A stretch of DNA of 43,056 nt from assembly GCA_022425505.1 (NCBI GenBank), contig JAKMFI010000048.1, forward strand, positions 1-43,056. The letters are read 5' to 3'. Below, one piece after another: positions 30,201 to 40,386 of the stretch (within the stretch, counting starts at the first letter, position 1; each line of letters begins with the position of its first letter). The stretch comes from Flavobacteriaceae bacterium (GTDB taxonomy: Bacteria > Bacteroidota > Bacteroidia > Flavobacteriales > Flavobacteriaceae). A program made the position numbers and the translations under genes. The notes beneath the pieces are model-generated. The model saw only the letters and a list, made by a program, of their open reading frames with translations, searched no databases and was not told where the DNA came from.

Positions 30201-31549
30201 CTCAGGTGGTGATTTCCCGTACAACCGAATACAAATTGGTTGATAGCAAAACGGGCATTGCCTTGAGTAATAACATTATTCCTTATGGTTCATTTATCTC
30301 CGTTAAAAACGGTCAGAAAATCAAAAAAGGCGATGAGATTTGTCGTTGGGATCCCTACAATGGGGTAATTGTTTCCGAATTTGCTGGTAAAATTGGATAC
30401 GAAAACATTCAACAGGGTGTTACCTTCCAAGTTGAAATTGACGAGCAAACTGGTTTCCAAGAGAAAGTAATTTCAGAAACTAGAGACAAGAAACTGATTC
30501 CGACTTTATTGATTCAAGATAAAAAAGGAAACACATTGCAGTCTTACAACTTGCCTGTTGGGGCACACATCATGGTTGATGACGGAGAGGCGATTGAAGG
30601 AGGTAAAATTCTTGTGAAAATCCCACGTAAGTCTGCCAAGTCTGGAGATATTACGGGTGGTCTTCCAAGAGTTACTGAGCTGTTTGAAGCTCGTAACCCA
30701 TCAAATCCTGCCGTAGTGTCAGAAATTGATGGAGTTGTTAGCTTTGGAAAAATCAAACGTGGTAACCGCGAAATCATCGTGGAATCGAAAACTGGCGAAA
30801 TCAAGAAGTACTTGGTCAAGCTTTCCAATCAGATTTTGGTACAGGAAAATGACTTTGTGAAAGCAGGGTTGCCAATTTCCGATGGTGCGATTACGCCAAA
30901 TGATATTCTCAACATCAAAGGTCCATCTGCAGTACAGCAGTACCTCGTAAATGAAGTACAAGAAGTATATCGACTGCAAGGGGTAAAAATCAATGACAAG
31001 CACTTCGAGGTTGTCGTACGTCAAATGATGCGTAAAGTGCGAATTGAGGACTCTGGAGATACTACTTTCCTCGAAAATCAACTCGTACATAAATACGATT
31101 TCATCACGGAAAATGACCAACTATTTGGTTGTAAGGTCGTTACTGAGGTTGGGGATTCTGAAAACTTAAAGGCCGGTCAAATCATTACTGCTCGTCAGTT
31201 GCGCGATGAAAATTCTTTGTTGGGTCGTGATGATAAGACCCTTGTTGAAGCGCGTGATGCGGTTAATGCAACGGCTACACCAATTCTACAAGGAATTACC
31301 CGTGCATCTCTACAAACCAAGTCATTTATTTCTGCGGCATCCTTCCAGGAAACGACAAAAGTATTGAACGAAGCTGCGGTAAGTGGTAAAATCGATATGC
31401 TTGAGGGCTTGAAGGAGAATGTGATTGTTGGACATAAAATCCCAGCGGGTACAGGAAACCGTGCGTATAATGATATCATTGTAGGTTACACGGACGAATA
31501 TGAGGAGCTATTAGCCAAAAAGGAGTTTAATTTGAGTGGAAATGAGTGA
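27242..31549 (+). CDS. rpoC: DNA-directed RNA polymerase subunit beta'
   Basis: [23 protein letters not shown] zinc motif; [12 protein letters not shown] catalytic motif. Confidence 0.99.
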   Translation: MARFNDNPQPISFNKISIGLSSPETILAESRGEVLKPETINYRTHKPERDGLFCERIFGPVKDFECACGKYKRIRYKGIVCDRCGVEVTEKKVRRDRVGHISLIVPVAHIWYFRSLPNKLGYLLGLPSKKLDMIIYYERYVVIQPGGATNEEGEPVQKMDFLTEEEYLNILEKLPTENQYLEDSDPEKFIAKMGAECLIELLSRIDLDGLSYELRDKANNETSKQRKTEALKRLQVVESFREANKNRENRPEWMIMKTIPVIPPELRPLVPLDGGRFATSDLNDLYRRVIIRNNRLKRLVVIKAPEVILRNEKRMLQESVDSLFDNTRKSSAVKSDANRPLKSLSDSLKGKQGRFRQNLLGKRVDYSARSVIVVGPELKLFECGLPKNMAAELYKPFVIRKLIERGIVKTVKSAKKIIDKREPVVWDILENVIKGHPVLLNRAPTLHRLGIQAFQPKLIEGKAIQLHPLACTAFNADFDGDQMAVHLPLGPEAILESQLLMLASHNILNPANGSPITVPSQDMVLGLYYMTKARKSTKEYPVKGEGLTFYSAEEVNIAFNEKIVDLNAIIKVRAKDFNDDGELTNQLIETTVGRVLFNQVVPENAGFINEVLTKKSLRGIIGDILKVTSVPETAAFLDEIKEMGYSFAFKGGLSFSLGDIIIPADKQRLIDEANGQVDGIITNYNMGLITNNERYNQVIDVWTSANATLTELAMKRISEDQQGFNSVYMMLDSGARGSKEQIRQLTGMRGLMAKPKKSTAGGGEIIENPILSNFKEGLSILEYFISTHGARKGLADTALKTADAGYLTRRLHDVAQDVIVNTEDCGTLRGITVEALKKNEEVVEKLGDRVIGRVALFDVINPKDGKIIVEAGQEILDQHVKVIEKSPIDKIEVRSPLTCEAKKGICAKCYGRNLANGKMVQIGESVGVIAAQSIGEPGTQLTLRTFHVGGIAGNISEENKLIAKFDGTVELEDLKVVPGKDADGNDAQVVISRTTEYKLVDSKTGIALSNNIIPYGSFISVKNGQKIKKGDEICRWDPYNGVIVSEFAGKIGYENIQQGVTFQVEIDEQTGFQEKVISETRDKKLIPTLLIQDKKGNTLQSYNLPVGAHIMVDDGEAIEGGKILVKIPRKSAKSGDITGGLPRVTELFEARNPSNPAVVSEIDGVVSFGKIKRGNREIIVESKTGEIKKYLVKLSNQILVQENDFVKAGLPISDGAITPNDILNIKGPSAVQQYLVNEVQEVYRLQGVKINDKHFEVVVRQMMRKVRIEDSGDTTFLENQLVHKYDFITENDQLFGCKVVTEVGDSENLKAGQIITARQLRDENSLLGRDDKTLVEARDAVNATATPILQGITRASLQTKSFISAASFQETTKVLNEAAVSGKIDMLEGLKENVIVGHKIPAGTGNRAYNDIIVGYTDEYEELLAKKEFNLSGNE

Positions 31550-31850
31550 TTCTAAAAAGAAAAAGGAAATCAACATTGAGCTTGATCAGGAAACCGCACA
31601 GGGAACCTATTCAAACTTAGCAATCATCAATCACTCTGTATCGGAGTTTGTCGTTGATTTTATCAACATCATGCCTGGTTCTCCAAAAGCAAAGGTGCGT
31701 TCACGAATTATCCTCACGCCACAACACGCCAAGCGTTTTGTAAAAGCACTGAACGATAATGTACAGCGTTTTGAAAATGCTCATGGTGAGATCAAGGATT
31801 ATGAGCAACCACCAATTCCGCTCAACTTTGGCCCGCCCGGTGAGGCATAA
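31542..31850 (+). CDS. DUF3467 domain-containing protein
   Basis: [49 protein letters not shown] 31542 overlaps rpoC stop. Confidence 0.88.
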   Translation: MSDSKKKKEINIELDQETAQGTYSNLAIINHSVSEFVVDFINIMPGSPKAKVRSRIILTPQHAKRFVKALNDNVQRFENAHGEIKDYEQPPIPLNFGPPGEA

Positions 31851-31861
31851 ACCATTGTGAA

Positions 31862-31888
31862 ACCCTACTCGTTTGAGTGGGGTTTTTT
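31862..31888. terminator. Terminator after rpoC-DUF3467
   Basis: ACCCTACTC-gttt-GAGTGGGGTTTTTT; the T tract overlaps the prfC stop codon. Confidence 0.8.
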
Positions 31889-33473
31889 AATATTCCGAAG
31901 TCGCGTGAAATCGTAAAGCGGAGTACTTGTCTTTTGTCATTTGGAGCGAAAAAGCGGAGTCAGCTAAAAACACCATTTGTCCTTGTTTGTCTTTCGCCAA
32001 AAACTTGGCTTTGACTCGTGAAAAGTCCATAAATTCAGGGTGAGATGTTTCAGACGCTTCTACCCAACAGGCTTTATGAACATTCAGATTTTCATAGCTA
32101 CATTTTGCACCATATTCATGCTCAAGTCGATATTGAATGACTTCAAACTGAAGAGCTCCGACTGTTCCAATCACTTTACGTCCATTGAGGTCAAGGGTAA
32201 AAAGTTGCGCAACCCCTTCGTCCATCAATTGATCAATCCCTTTGGCCAGTTGTTTGGCTTTCATCGGATCGGCATTGTTGATATAGCGAAAGTGCTCAGG
32301 TGAAAAGCTTGGAACCCCCTTAAAGTGCAAGCTTTCTCCACTGGTTAGCGTATCCCCGATTTTAAAGTTTCCTGTATCGTGAAGCCCGACAATATCACCA
32401 GGGTAAGATGTAGCAACAACTTCTTTGCGATCTGCAAAAAAGGCATTCGGACTGCTAAACTTGAGTTTTTTGTTGTTGCGAACGTGCAAATAGGGCGTAT
32501 TTCGCAAAAACGTTCCCGATACAATTTTAACAAACGCCAAGCGATCCCTGTGTTTGGGATCCATATTGGCATGGATTTTAAAAACAAAGCCACTAAAATC
32601 TTTCTCATTCGGATTGACCAATCTCTCAGCGCTGTTTTTGGCAAGTGGAGGAGGAGCAATTTCGATAAAGGCATCCAAAAGCTCTTGCACACCAAAGTTA
32701 TTTAAGGCAGAGCCGAAGAAAACAGGTTGCTGCTCCCCGTTCAAATAGGCCTTTGAATCAAAGGATGGGTATACTTCCGTGACCAACTCAATGTCTTCTC
32801 TCAACTGACTGGCTGCTTGTTCGCCGATATGATCGGATAAACTCGGATCATTGATGTTGTCAAAATCAATACTGTCTGAAATTTGGGTTTTGTTGCCCTC
32901 GTTAAACAGACGCAAGCGCTTCTCCCATAAATTGTAAATCCCTTGAAAGTCATAACCCATCCCAATGGGAAAACTCAATGGAACCACCTGGAAGCCGAGT
33001 TTTTGCTCGACCTCGTCCAACAAATCAAAAGCATCTTTTCCCTCACGATCGAGCTTATTGATAAACACGAGAATCGGGATGTTTCGCATCCGACATACCT
33101 CAACGAGTTTTTCAGTTTGCTCTTCCACCCCTTTGGCAACATCAATAACAACAATGACACTGTCAACAGCTGTGAGTGTGCGAAACGTATCCTCCGCAAA
33201 ATCCTTGTGGCCAGGGGTGTCTAGGATATTAATTTTTTTGTCTTTATAATGAAAAGCCAAAACCGAGGTTGCCACAGAAATACCACGTTGTCGTTCGATC
33301 TCCATAAAGTCACTTGTCGCTGTTTTTTTGATCTTATTAGATTTGACAGCACCTGCCTCTTGGATCGCCCCACCAAAAAGGAGGAGTTTTTCAGTCAGCG
33401 TAGTTTTCCCAGCATCTGGGTGAGAGATAATCCCAAAAGTTCGACGACGTGCAATCTCTGCTTCAAAATTCAT
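31887..33473 (-). CDS. prfC: Peptide chain release factor 3
   Basis: GIISHPDAGKTTLTEKLLLFGGAIQEAGAVK...DFMEIERQRGISVATSVL. Confidence 0.97.
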   Translation of the reverse strand: MNFEAEIARRRTFGIISHPDAGKTTLTEKLLLFGGAIQEAGAVKSNKIKKTATSDFMEIERQRGISVATSVLAFHYKDKKINILDTPGHKDFAEDTFRTLTAVDSVIVVIDVAKGVEEQTEKLVEVCRMRNIPILVFINKLDREGKDAFDLLDEVEQKLGFQVVPLSFPIGMGYDFQGIYNLWEKRLRLFNEGNKTQISDSIDFDNINDPSLSDHIGEQAASQLREDIELVTEVYPSFDSKAYLNGEQQPVFFGSALNNFGVQELLDAFIEIAPPPLAKNSAERLVNPNEKDFSGFVFKIHANMDPKHRDRLAFVKIVSGTFLRNTPYLHVRNNKKLKFSSPNAFFADRKEVVATSYPGDIVGLHDTGNFKIGDTLTSGESLHFKGVPSFSPEHFRYINNADPMKAKQLAKGIDQLMDEGVAQLFTLDLNGRKVIGTVGALQFEVIQYRLEHEYGAKCSYENLNVHKACWVEASETSHPEFMDFSRVKAKFLAKDKQGQMVFLADSAFSLQMTKDKYSALRFHATSEY

Positions 33474-33571
33474 GACGACAAAAATACCACGAATCTTGCG
33501 AATAAGAAGTAATTTTATAGTGTTAGCTTTAGCTCAATGTTTATTATACTTTTTGTTTAACTTTAAAACCG

Positions 33572-34099
33572 ATGGAAGAACAAGTGATACTTGTAGATGA
33601 GCAAGACAATCCAATTGGGTTGATGCCAAAGTTAGAGGCGCATCAAAAAGCGCTTCTTCACCGTGCATTTTCTGTGTTTATCCTTAACGCAAAAGGAGAA
33701 TTGATGCTTCAGCAACGTGCCAAACACAAGTACCACTCTCCAGGGCTATGGACAAACACCTGTTGTAGTCATCAGCGCGATGGGGAGACCAATATACAAG
33801 CTGGAAAGAGGCGTTTGCAAGAAGAAATGGGGTTTTCCACCGAATTAAAAGAGGTGACTTCGTTTATCTATAAAGCGCCATTCGACAATGGGCTCACCGA
33901 ACACGAATTTGATCATGTGCTTTTGGGTTATTACGAGGACGACCCTGTGATCAACCCAGATGAGGTTTCGTCTTGGAAATGGATGCCCCTCGAGGAGGTA
34001 AAAAATGACATTGACCAAAACCCAGATCGCTATACAGTCTGGTTTGTCATTATCTTTACCAAGTTTTATAAAGATTTAAAACCAGATCAATGGCTGTAA
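33572..34099 (+). CDS. idi: Isopentenyl-diphosphate delta-isomerase
   Basis: LLHRAFSVFILNAKGELMLQQRAKHKYHSPGLWTNTCCSHQRDGE. Confidence 0.95.
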   Translation: MEEQVILVDEQDNPIGLMPKLEAHQKALLHRAFSVFILNAKGELMLQQRAKHKYHSPGLWTNTCCSHQRDGETNIQAGKRRLQEEMGFSTELKEVTSFIYKAPFDNGLTEHEFDHVLLGYYEDDPVINPDEVSSWKWMPLEEVKNDIDQNPDRYTVWFVIIFTKFYKDLKPDQWL

Positions 34100-34497
34100 T
34101 AGTAAGTCGCAAGGCGCATTTCAATGCTGCACACCGCTTGTATCGACCCGATTGGGCCGATGAAAAAAATGAAGAGATTTTTGGCAAGTGCAATAACCCA
34201 CTTTATCATGGACACAATTATGAGTTGATTGTGCATATCACTGGCGAAATCGATCCATCCACGGGCTATGTGATGGATATGAAAGTTTTGAAAGACCTAA
34301 TCAAAGCCGAGATTGAGGATGCCTTTGACCATAAAAACCTCAACGAGCAAGTACCAGAATTCGCAAACCTCAATCCCACTGCTGAAAATATTGCTGTTGT
34401 GATATGGAATAAATTACGGCCACATATTTCCGCTGACCAGCAATTGGAGGTCACACTTTATGAGACGCCAAGAAATTATGTTCATTATAAAGGATAA
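34090..34497 (+). CDS. 6-carboxytetrahydropterin synthase / PTPS family (QueD-like)
   Basis: AHFNAAHRLY; CNNPLYHGHNYELIVHITGEID; DHKNLNE. Confidence 0.88.
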   Translation: MAVIVSRKAHFNAAHRLYRPDWADEKNEEIFGKCNNPLYHGHNYELIVHITGEIDPSTGYVMDMKVLKDLIKAEIEDAFDHKNLNEQVPEFANLNPTAENIAVVIWNKLRPHISADQQLEVTLYETPRNYVHYKG

Positions 34498-34499
34498 GC

Positions 34500-35465
34500 A
34501 TGCTATACCCACTGTTTTTTAAGCCAATTTCCAAAGAAAGACTTTGGGGTGGGCGGAAGTTAATGGACTTTCTCAACAAACCCTTTCATGGGAATGAAAT
34601 TGGAGAAAGCTGGGAATTGTCTGCGGTCTCAGGCGATGAATCTGTCGTTTCAGATGGTCCTTTACAAGGGAAACTACTCAATGAACTTATCGAGGTTTAC
34701 AAAGCCGACCTGGTTGGGAAGTCTGTTTATGAGCGTTTTGGCAATGATTTTCCAGTTCTGATTAAATATATTGATGCCCAAAAAGACTTGTCGGTTCAGT
34801 TGCACCCCCATGATCATTTGGCAAAAGAGCGTCATAACTCCTTTGGCAAAAATGAAATGTGGTACATTATGGATGCTGACCCTGGTGCTCAACTCATTGC
34901 GGGTTTTTCCAAAGACACCGATCAAAACGAATATCAACAGTATCTTCAAAACGGTCAGATTGAAGACCTACTTCATTATGAAACCGTAAAAAGAGGAGAC
35001 ACGTTTTTTATTCGGACCGGAACCGTACATGCGATTGGAGCTGGGATTTTACTCGCCGAAATTCAACAAACCTCGGATGTTACCTATCGCATTTTTGATT
35101 GGAATCGAACAGATAAAGATGGAAACACAAGAGAGTTGCATACCGAACTGGCTTTGGATGCAATCGATTTTGTAAAGCGGAATGACCATAAAGTTGCATA
35201 CACAGCAGAATCCAATCAGAGGAATCTTATGATTGAATCACCCTATTTTACAACAGAGATCATTGCGGTTCAGGGTGAGATGAGAATCCAAACCGATCAG
35301 TTGGATTCTTTTGTCATTTTGATGGCCGTACAAGGTGATAATCAAATATCGGTAGATGGCACCACTTACGCCTTGCCTTTCGGGTCAACCGTTTTATTGC
35401 CGGCTTGCTTGACAGGATTTGCCATACAGGCGAATCAATCAGAAGTCCTGATGGTTACCATTTAA
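34500..35465 (+). CDS. manA: Mannose-6-phosphate isomerase, class I
   Basis: ERLWGGRKL; VQLHPHDHLAKERH...KNEMWYIMDADPGAQLIAG; GTVHAIGAGILLAEIQQTSDVTYRIFDW. Confidence 0.92.
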   Translation: MLYPLFFKPISKERLWGGRKLMDFLNKPFHGNEIGESWELSAVSGDESVVSDGPLQGKLLNELIEVYKADLVGKSVYERFGNDFPVLIKYIDAQKDLSVQLHPHDHLAKERHNSFGKNEMWYIMDADPGAQLIAGFSKDTDQNEYQQYLQNGQIEDLLHYETVKRGDTFFIRTGTVHAIGAGILLAEIQQTSDVTYRIFDWNRTDKDGNTRELHTELALDAIDFVKRNDHKVAYTAESNQRNLMIESPYFTTEIIAVQGEMRIQTDQLDSFVILMAVQGDNQISVDGTTYALPFGSTVLLPACLTGFAIQANQSEVLMVTI

Positions 35466-35482
35466 GGAGTCTTAGCTCAGTT

Positions 35483-36175
35483 TTAGAGTTCCGATACATA
35501 CTCTGTCAACAACGTTCCATAGCGAGAATTCGCCACATCGTCGGACATGGAAGTTGCAATGGTATCCAGTAAACTTTTTGAAACGTTTGAGAGCTCAGAT
35601 AAAGCCAAATAAGGTGCAACAACGCTGTTGGCATTATTGACTGCAAAGTTGACAGTAAACAGAATTTTTCTTTTGGATAGATTGGCAGTTTGCTGTTCGA
35701 CTAAATTCAGACTATCAGCATTTTGACTGATTTGAGCTTGAAGATAAGCAGCAAGGAGATCGAGTTCCTCGTTGTTAAATTGGCGGATAACTTGAAGATA
35801 AGCACTGTAGATTTTTTGCGTTGGTGAGCCAGAGACTTCGGCTTTTGTCACATAATCATCTAAAGTGGTTTGGATTGAAATCTCTCCAGCTTGGCCGAAA
35901 AAGGGAATTCGATTATCAATATCATCTGTTTGATTTCGATCCAGAAGAATGTAAAACAACTCTGGGTGATCCAGATCGGCTTGTAAAACTACAGCTTCTT
36001 CACGACCTAGAAATATTGAGTCGATTGCTACCAAAGCACTGTCTTGAACGCGTTCGAGATAGAGTATCCCTTTTTTGAGGTCTTTGACTTCGACTGTGAC
36101 TTGCATGTCCTTTTTTGGAGCGGAACAACTTCCCAACAGGGCGATTAAAAATAGCTTGGTAATTGTGTGTTTCAT
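35483..36175 (-). CDS. DUF4369-type lipoprotein
   Basis: Lipobox LLGSC; DUF4369-like N-terminal region (GILYLERVQDSALVAIDSIFL). Confidence 0.65.
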   Translation of the reverse strand: MKHTITKLFLIALLGSCSAPKKDMQVTVEVKDLKKGILYLERVQDSALVAIDSIFLGREEAVVLQADLDHPELFYILLDRNQTDDIDNRIPFFGQAGEISIQTTLDDYVTKAEVSGSPTQKIYSAYLQVIRQFNNEELDLLAAYLQAQISQNADSLNLVEQQTANLSKRKILFTVNFAVNNANSVVAPYLALSELSNVSKSLLDTIATSMSDDVANSRYGTLLTEYVSEL

Positions 36176-36194
36176 CTCTACAAATATGCAGGAA

Positions 36195-36803
36195 TTAGTT
36201 TGAATGATAAACCTTTCTAAAGGTCAAATTTACACGAGGGCCAACTTTTTTTGCAGTTTTTGCAACTTGATGCTTCCAAAAGTGTTGTGTCGCTCCCCCC
36301 ATGAGCAACAAACTTCCATGTTCGAGCAATAACTTATGCCGTTGTTTGGGGTTATGGTTATGACGAAGATGAAAAAACCGAGGTGCTCCCAAACTCACCG
36401 AAGCGATAACTGGATTTTTGCCGAGTTCAGGTTCGTCGTCGGCGTGCCATCCATTGCTGTCTTTGCCATCACGATACAAGTTGAGCAAGACGGTAGTAAA
36501 GGAAGCATCACACAATTGATAGATTTTGTTTTCAATGCGTTGCAAAGTTTCCGTCATCGGTTGGGGTGTCATCACGATTCCCGAATAGCTATACGAGTCC
36601 AAGGTATGTGCATGTAGCGACGTTAGTCGTGGTTGGGGATGGGTTTTTCCAAATACCGTAATGGGGTCTTGTCGCCATGGGATATGGTGAAACAGGTCTT
36701 CAAAATATGGATTGGCCATAGTAGCAGGCAAAAAATCTGGGATATACATGATTTCTGCATCTGGCAGTTGTTGTAACGCAGTATGTCCAATTATGGTGAC
36801 CAT
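36195..36803 (-). CDS. AlkB-like alpha-ketoglutarate-dependent dioxygenase
   Basis: YRDGKDSNGWHADDEPELGKNPVIASVSLGAPRFFHLRH; GGATQHFWKHQV; RVNLTFR. Confidence 0.92.
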   Translation of the reverse strand: MVTIIGHTALQQLPDAEIMYIPDFLPATMANPYFEDLFHHIPWRQDPITVFGKTHPQPRLTSLHAHTLDSYSYSGIVMTPQPMTETLQRIENKIYQLCDASFTTVLLNLYRDGKDSNGWHADDEPELGKNPVIASVSLGAPRFFHLRHNHNPKQRHKLLLEHGSLLLMGGATQHFWKHQVAKTAKKVGPRVNLTFRKVYHSN

Positions 36804-37109
36804 CTACAGTGCATCTTGTTGTTTTTTAAAGTGTAGCATGAGGGAATTAAAAAAACCGAGGATCAAAGCAACCCCAATGACAATATAGAGCAAGGTGAAA
36901 ATTTTCCCGAAATCGGTTTGTGGAGAAAAATCACCATAGCCAATGGTGGTTAAGGTAATAACTGAAAAATAAAGGGAATCGAGCCATGACCAACCTTCCA
37001 CAAAATGGTAGATAACTGTACCGAGCCCAATAAAAAAATTAGTGGTGAGCAGTAAACTTCGGTAAGATTTGTCTTTCAAAAAAGAAACAATGCTCGTGAG
37101 AATAAACAT
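36804..37109 (-). CDS. Two-TM potassium channel family protein
   Basis: Selectivity filter TTIGYGDFSPQT. Confidence 0.9.
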   Translation of the reverse strand: MFILTSIVSFLKDKSYRSLLLTTNFFIGLGTVIYHFVEGWSWLDSLYFSVITLTTIGYGDFSPQTDFGKIFTLLYIVIGVALILGFFNSLMLHFKKQQDAL

Positions 37110-37117
37110 AAGAACAG

Positions 37118-37141
37118 AATTAGGATAATTATGTCCTAATT
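37118..37141. repeat. Inverted repeat upstream of channel gene
   Basis: AATTAGGA-taattatg-TCCTAATT, 8-bp perfect arms. Confidence 0.8.
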
Positions 37142-37149
37142 TAAAAAAA

Positions 37150-37183
37150 AAATCCCTTAACGCTAGGAAAGGTTAAGGGATAT
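37150..37183 (-). terminator. Terminator after htpG
   Basis: Minus strand ATCCCTTAACC...GTTAAGGGAT followed by a long T tract. Confidence 0.8.
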
Positions 37184-37202
37184 AATTGGTTGGAGATACT
37201 GT

Positions 37203-39080
37203 TTATTTGATCAGCTCAAAGCTTCGATTGATAAAGGAAGTGAGTTCTTCCCCTTTCAACAGATTTTGACTCAGTCTTGCGAGATCGACAGATTGCTTAA
37301 TCAGTCGGTCTTGCTTTTTCTTGGTTTTGGTTTCTAAAATCTGACTCACCAAGGGGTGATTCACATTGACAATCAGGTTGTACATCTCAGGCATATTCCC
37401 TCCAAACATACCGCCCCCACCTGTCTGCTGCATCTCTTTCATTCGGCGCATAAACTCCGGTTGGGTAATCATAAACGGCATTGCTTGACTATCCATCGGT
37501 TCCAGTTGGACCGTATAGGTCGTTTGTGGTACCACATCTTCAACGAGTGATTTGAGTTTGTTTTGGTTTTCCTCACTCAACTTAGATGGAGTTGTGTCTT
37601 CTTTTACAATGAGTTTATCGACTTGGTCAGCATCTACTCTTGCAAAGCTGATATTCTCTTCGCTTGTCTCTAGCTTTTGTAAAAGGTGACCGATAATCGG
37701 AGAGTCGAGGAGTAAAACCGTATATCCCTTCGCTTTAGCAGCTTCGATATAGGCGTGTTGTTCATCGACATTTGACGCATAGAGTTGAACGAGCTTCCCA
37801 TCCTTGTCTGTTTGTGCATCTTTGGTTTTTTCTTTGAGCTCTTCAAAAGTCAAATATTCACCTGATGTGGTTGGGTAGAGTGCAAAATCTTTCGCCTTTT
37901 CAAAAAACTTGTCTTCTGAGAGCATTCCATACTCTATTACAACTTTGATATCGTTCCATTTGTCTTGGAAAGATTCCCGATCTTTTTTAAAGAGAGACTT
38001 GAGTTTATCCGCTACTTTTCGGGTGATGTAGTTGCTAATTTTTTTGACATTTCCATCTGCTTGTAGATAACTTCTCGAAACGTTCAGCGGGATATCGGGC
38101 GAATCTATAACACCGCGAAGCATGGTGAGAAACTCAGGAACAATTCCTTCGACATTATCTGTGACAAACACCTGGTTTTGATAAAGCTGGATCCGATCCT
38201 TTTGCACATTGAGATCCTGCGTAATTTTTGGAAAATAGAGAATCCCTGTGAGATGAAAGGGATAGTCAACATTGAGATGAATTTGAAATAAGGGATCTTC
38301 AAATTGCATTGGATAGAGTTCTCTATAAAAACTGTTATAGTCTTCATCTTTGAGATCTGTCGGTTTCTTAATCCATGCGGGTGAAGGATTGTTGATGATA
38401 TCATCAACGACTTCTTTGATTTCCTTGACATCTTCGCCTTCCCCCTCTGTTTTGGTGATTTCTTTGGTGCCCAATTTGATCGGAACGGGCATAAACTTGT
38501 TGTATTTCGTGAGCAAGCTGCGAATTTGCGATTCTTCCAAAAACTCTTTCGAATCCTTATCGATGTGCAAAATGATTTCTGTTCCTCGATCAGTTTTATC
38601 GTGTTTTTCCAAGGTAAACTCTGGTGATCCATCACAAGTCCAATGTGTCGCTGGCTCATCCTTATAAGACTTGGTAATGATTTCAACTTTTTTGGCGACC
38701 ATAAAAGCAGAGTAGAATCCGAGACCAAAATGGCCGATAATCCCACTGTCTTTTGCACTGTCTTTATATTGTTCCAAAAATTCTTCGGCACCCGAAAAGG
38801 CAACTTCGTTGATGTACTTGTTGACTTCATCGGCTGTCATTCCGACACCCTGGTCAATAATGTGAAGTTTTTTTGTCTTTTTGTCCACTTTAACTTCAAT
38901 TTGTGGATTACTATACGCAACTTTTGCTTCCCCGATTTGTGTGAGATGTTTGAGCTTTAACGTAGCGTCTGTTGCATTGGAAATCAATTCCCGTAAAAAG
39001 ATTTCGTGGTCACTATATAGAAATTTCTTAATTAGCGGGAAGATGTTTTCAACGGCAACATTGATTTTTCCTGTACTCAT
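37203..39080 (-). CDS. htpG: Molecular chaperone HtpG (Hsp90)
   Basis: FLRELISNATDATLKLKHL; IDQGVGMTADEVNKYI; GHFGLGFYSAFMVA. Confidence 0.98.
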   Translation of the reverse strand: MSTGKINVAVENIFPLIKKFLYSDHEIFLRELISNATDATLKLKHLTQIGEAKVAYSNPQIEVKVDKKTKKLHIIDQGVGMTADEVNKYINEVAFSGAEEFLEQYKDSAKDSGIIGHFGLGFYSAFMVAKKVEIITKSYKDEPATHWTCDGSPEFTLEKHDKTDRGTEIILHIDKDSKEFLEESQIRSLLTKYNKFMPVPIKLGTKEITKTEGEGEDVKEIKEVVDDIINNPSPAWIKKPTDLKDEDYNSFYRELYPMQFEDPLFQIHLNVDYPFHLTGILYFPKITQDLNVQKDRIQLYQNQVFVTDNVEGIVPEFLTMLRGVIDSPDIPLNVSRSYLQADGNVKKISNYITRKVADKLKSLFKKDRESFQDKWNDIKVVIEYGMLSEDKFFEKAKDFALYPTTSGEYLTFEELKEKTKDAQTDKDGKLVQLYASNVDEQHAYIEAAKAKGYTVLLLDSPIIGHLLQKLETSEENISFARVDADQVDKLIVKEDTTPSKLSEENQNKLKSLVEDVVPQTTYTVQLEPMDSQAMPFMITQPEFMRRMKEMQQTGGGGMFGGNMPEMYNLIVNVNHPLVSQILETKTKKKQDRLIKQSVDLARLSQNLLKGEELTSFINRSFELIK

Positions 39081-39169
39081 ATTAAGTTTAATTTATTAAC
39101 CATTTACAAAAAAAGTACCACAGTTGTTTCTCTGACAAGATGACACTTTTATAAATTTTGTTGAAATAA

Positions 39170-39201
39170 TTTGGAAAAAGATTAAACACAATATATATTT
39201 G
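39170..39201 (+). promoter_or_regulatory. Consensus Bacteroidota promoter TTTG-N20-TATATTTG
   Basis: TTTG 39170-39173, TATATTTG 39194-39201. Confidence 0.65.
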
Positions 39202-39205
39202 GGTA

Positions 39206-39338
39206 AGAAAGAGTGTTATTCAACTCTCACAAAGGGAATAATAGCTATGAAAAAATGAGTAACACCTTTTCAACAAATTCTTGGTTTGTTTGTTTTTTTG
39301 GTTAATTGTTTTAGGTGTGCACTTGCACACCTTTTACT
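39206..39338 (+). ncRNA. Candidate intergenic small RNA
   Basis: Consensus promoter immediately upstream; 9-bp stem GTGTTATTC (39213-39221)/GAGTAACAC (39257-39265); terminator AGGTGTGC-ACTT-GCACACCTTTT at 39313-39335; no substantial ORF. Confidence 0.45.
39313..39338 (+). terminator. Intrinsic terminator in htpG-fabH intergenic region
   Basis: AGGTGTGCACTTGCACACCTTTTACTTTT. Confidence 0.7.
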
Positions 39339-39366
39339 TTTCTATTCAATTCCTTACTTTTAGCAA

Positions 39367-40386
39367 ATGAATAAACAATACACTTCAAAAATCATCGGAC
39401 TGGGGAAATATGTTCCAGATAATCGTGTTTCCAATGATGATTTATCAGAGTTCATGGACACAACCCACGATTGGATTGTAGAACGAACAGGAATCGAAGA
39501 GCGACGTTTTATTCCGAAGGACTCTGCAGAAGGTACAGCTTCCATGGGGGTTCGAGCTGCCGAACAGGCCATCGAACGTGCGGGAATTCACAAAGATGAC
39601 ATCGATTTGATTGTCTTTGCGACTCTGAGTCCAGACTACTATTTTCCTGGGTCAGGAGTGTTGGTGCAAGACTTGATGGGAATCGGTACCTGTCCTGCAC
39701 TTGACGTTCGAAATCAGTGTTCGGGCTTTGTCTATGCACTGTCTGTCGCAGATCAATACATCCGAACAGGGATGTATGAAAATATACTTGTTATCGGATC
39801 GGAACATCATTCGGGAGGTCTCGATCTCAGCACGCGAGGGCGTACAGTCTCCGTTATTTTTGGCGATGGAGCTGGTGCTGCAGTTGTGAGCCGACATGAC
39901 AATTTGGAGGAGGGCATACAGTCCACTCACCTTCATTCAGAAGGAAAATATGCCAAAGAACTTTCTTTAATTGGTCCGAGCACCAAAAAATGGGTACATG
40001 AAGTATTTGAAAACTACGATCCAGATGACATGGATTATCATCCTTATATGAATGGACAACTGGTTTTTAAAAATGCGGTTGTTCGATTTTCAGAAGTGAT
40101 TCTTGAAGCGCTTGCCAAAAACAATTTAGAGCCCAGTGATATCGATATGTTGATTCCGCATCAAGCCAATTTGCGTATCGCTCAGTTTGTCCAAAAAAAG
40201 TTTGGCCTTCGTGATGATCAGGTGTACAACAACATCATGCGCTATGGAAACACCACAGCTGCATCCATTCCGATTGCACTCTGTGAGGCGTGGGAAGAGG
40301 GTCGAATCAAAACTGGCGATCATGTGATGCTCGCTGCTTTTGGAAGCGGATTTACTTGGGGAAGTTCGCTGATCAAATGGGTCTAG
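39367..40386 (+). CDS. fabH: 3-oxoacyl-ACP synthase III
   Basis: IIGLGKYVPDNRVSNDDL; ALDVRNQCSGFVYAL; PHQANLRI; GNTTAASIPIAL. Confidence 0.95.
   Translation: MNKQYTSKIIGLGKYVPDNRVSNDDLSEFMDTTHDWIVERTGIEERRFIPKDSAEGTASMGVRAAEQAIERAGIHKDDIDLIVFATLSPDYYFPGSGVLVQDLMGIGTCPALDVRNQCSGFVYALSVADQYIRTGMYENILVIGSEHHSGGLDLSTRGRTVSVIFGDGAGAAVVSRHDNLEEGIQSTHLHSEGKYAKELSLIGPSTKKWVHEVFENYDPDDMDYHPYMNGQLVFKNAVVRFSEVILEALAKNNLEPSDIDMLIPHQANLRIAQFVQKKFGLRDDQVYNNIMRYGNTTAASIPIALCEAWEEGRIKTGDHVMLAAFGSGFTWGSSLIKWV

Noticed and set aside
24953-31479. Many antisense ORFs of 60-133 aa within rpoB and rpoC
   Set aside because: Expected by chance opposite long conserved genes; no promoter or family signature.
38105-38830. 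241-aa minus ORF in a shifted frame of htpG
   Set aside because: Lies wholly within htpG in another frame; Ser/Lys/Ile-rich composition typical of a frame shadow.
39247-39258. ATG AAA AAA TGA mini-ORF in the candidate sRNA
   Set aside because: Three-codon ORFs arise by chance in AT-rich sequence; kept only as something to test.
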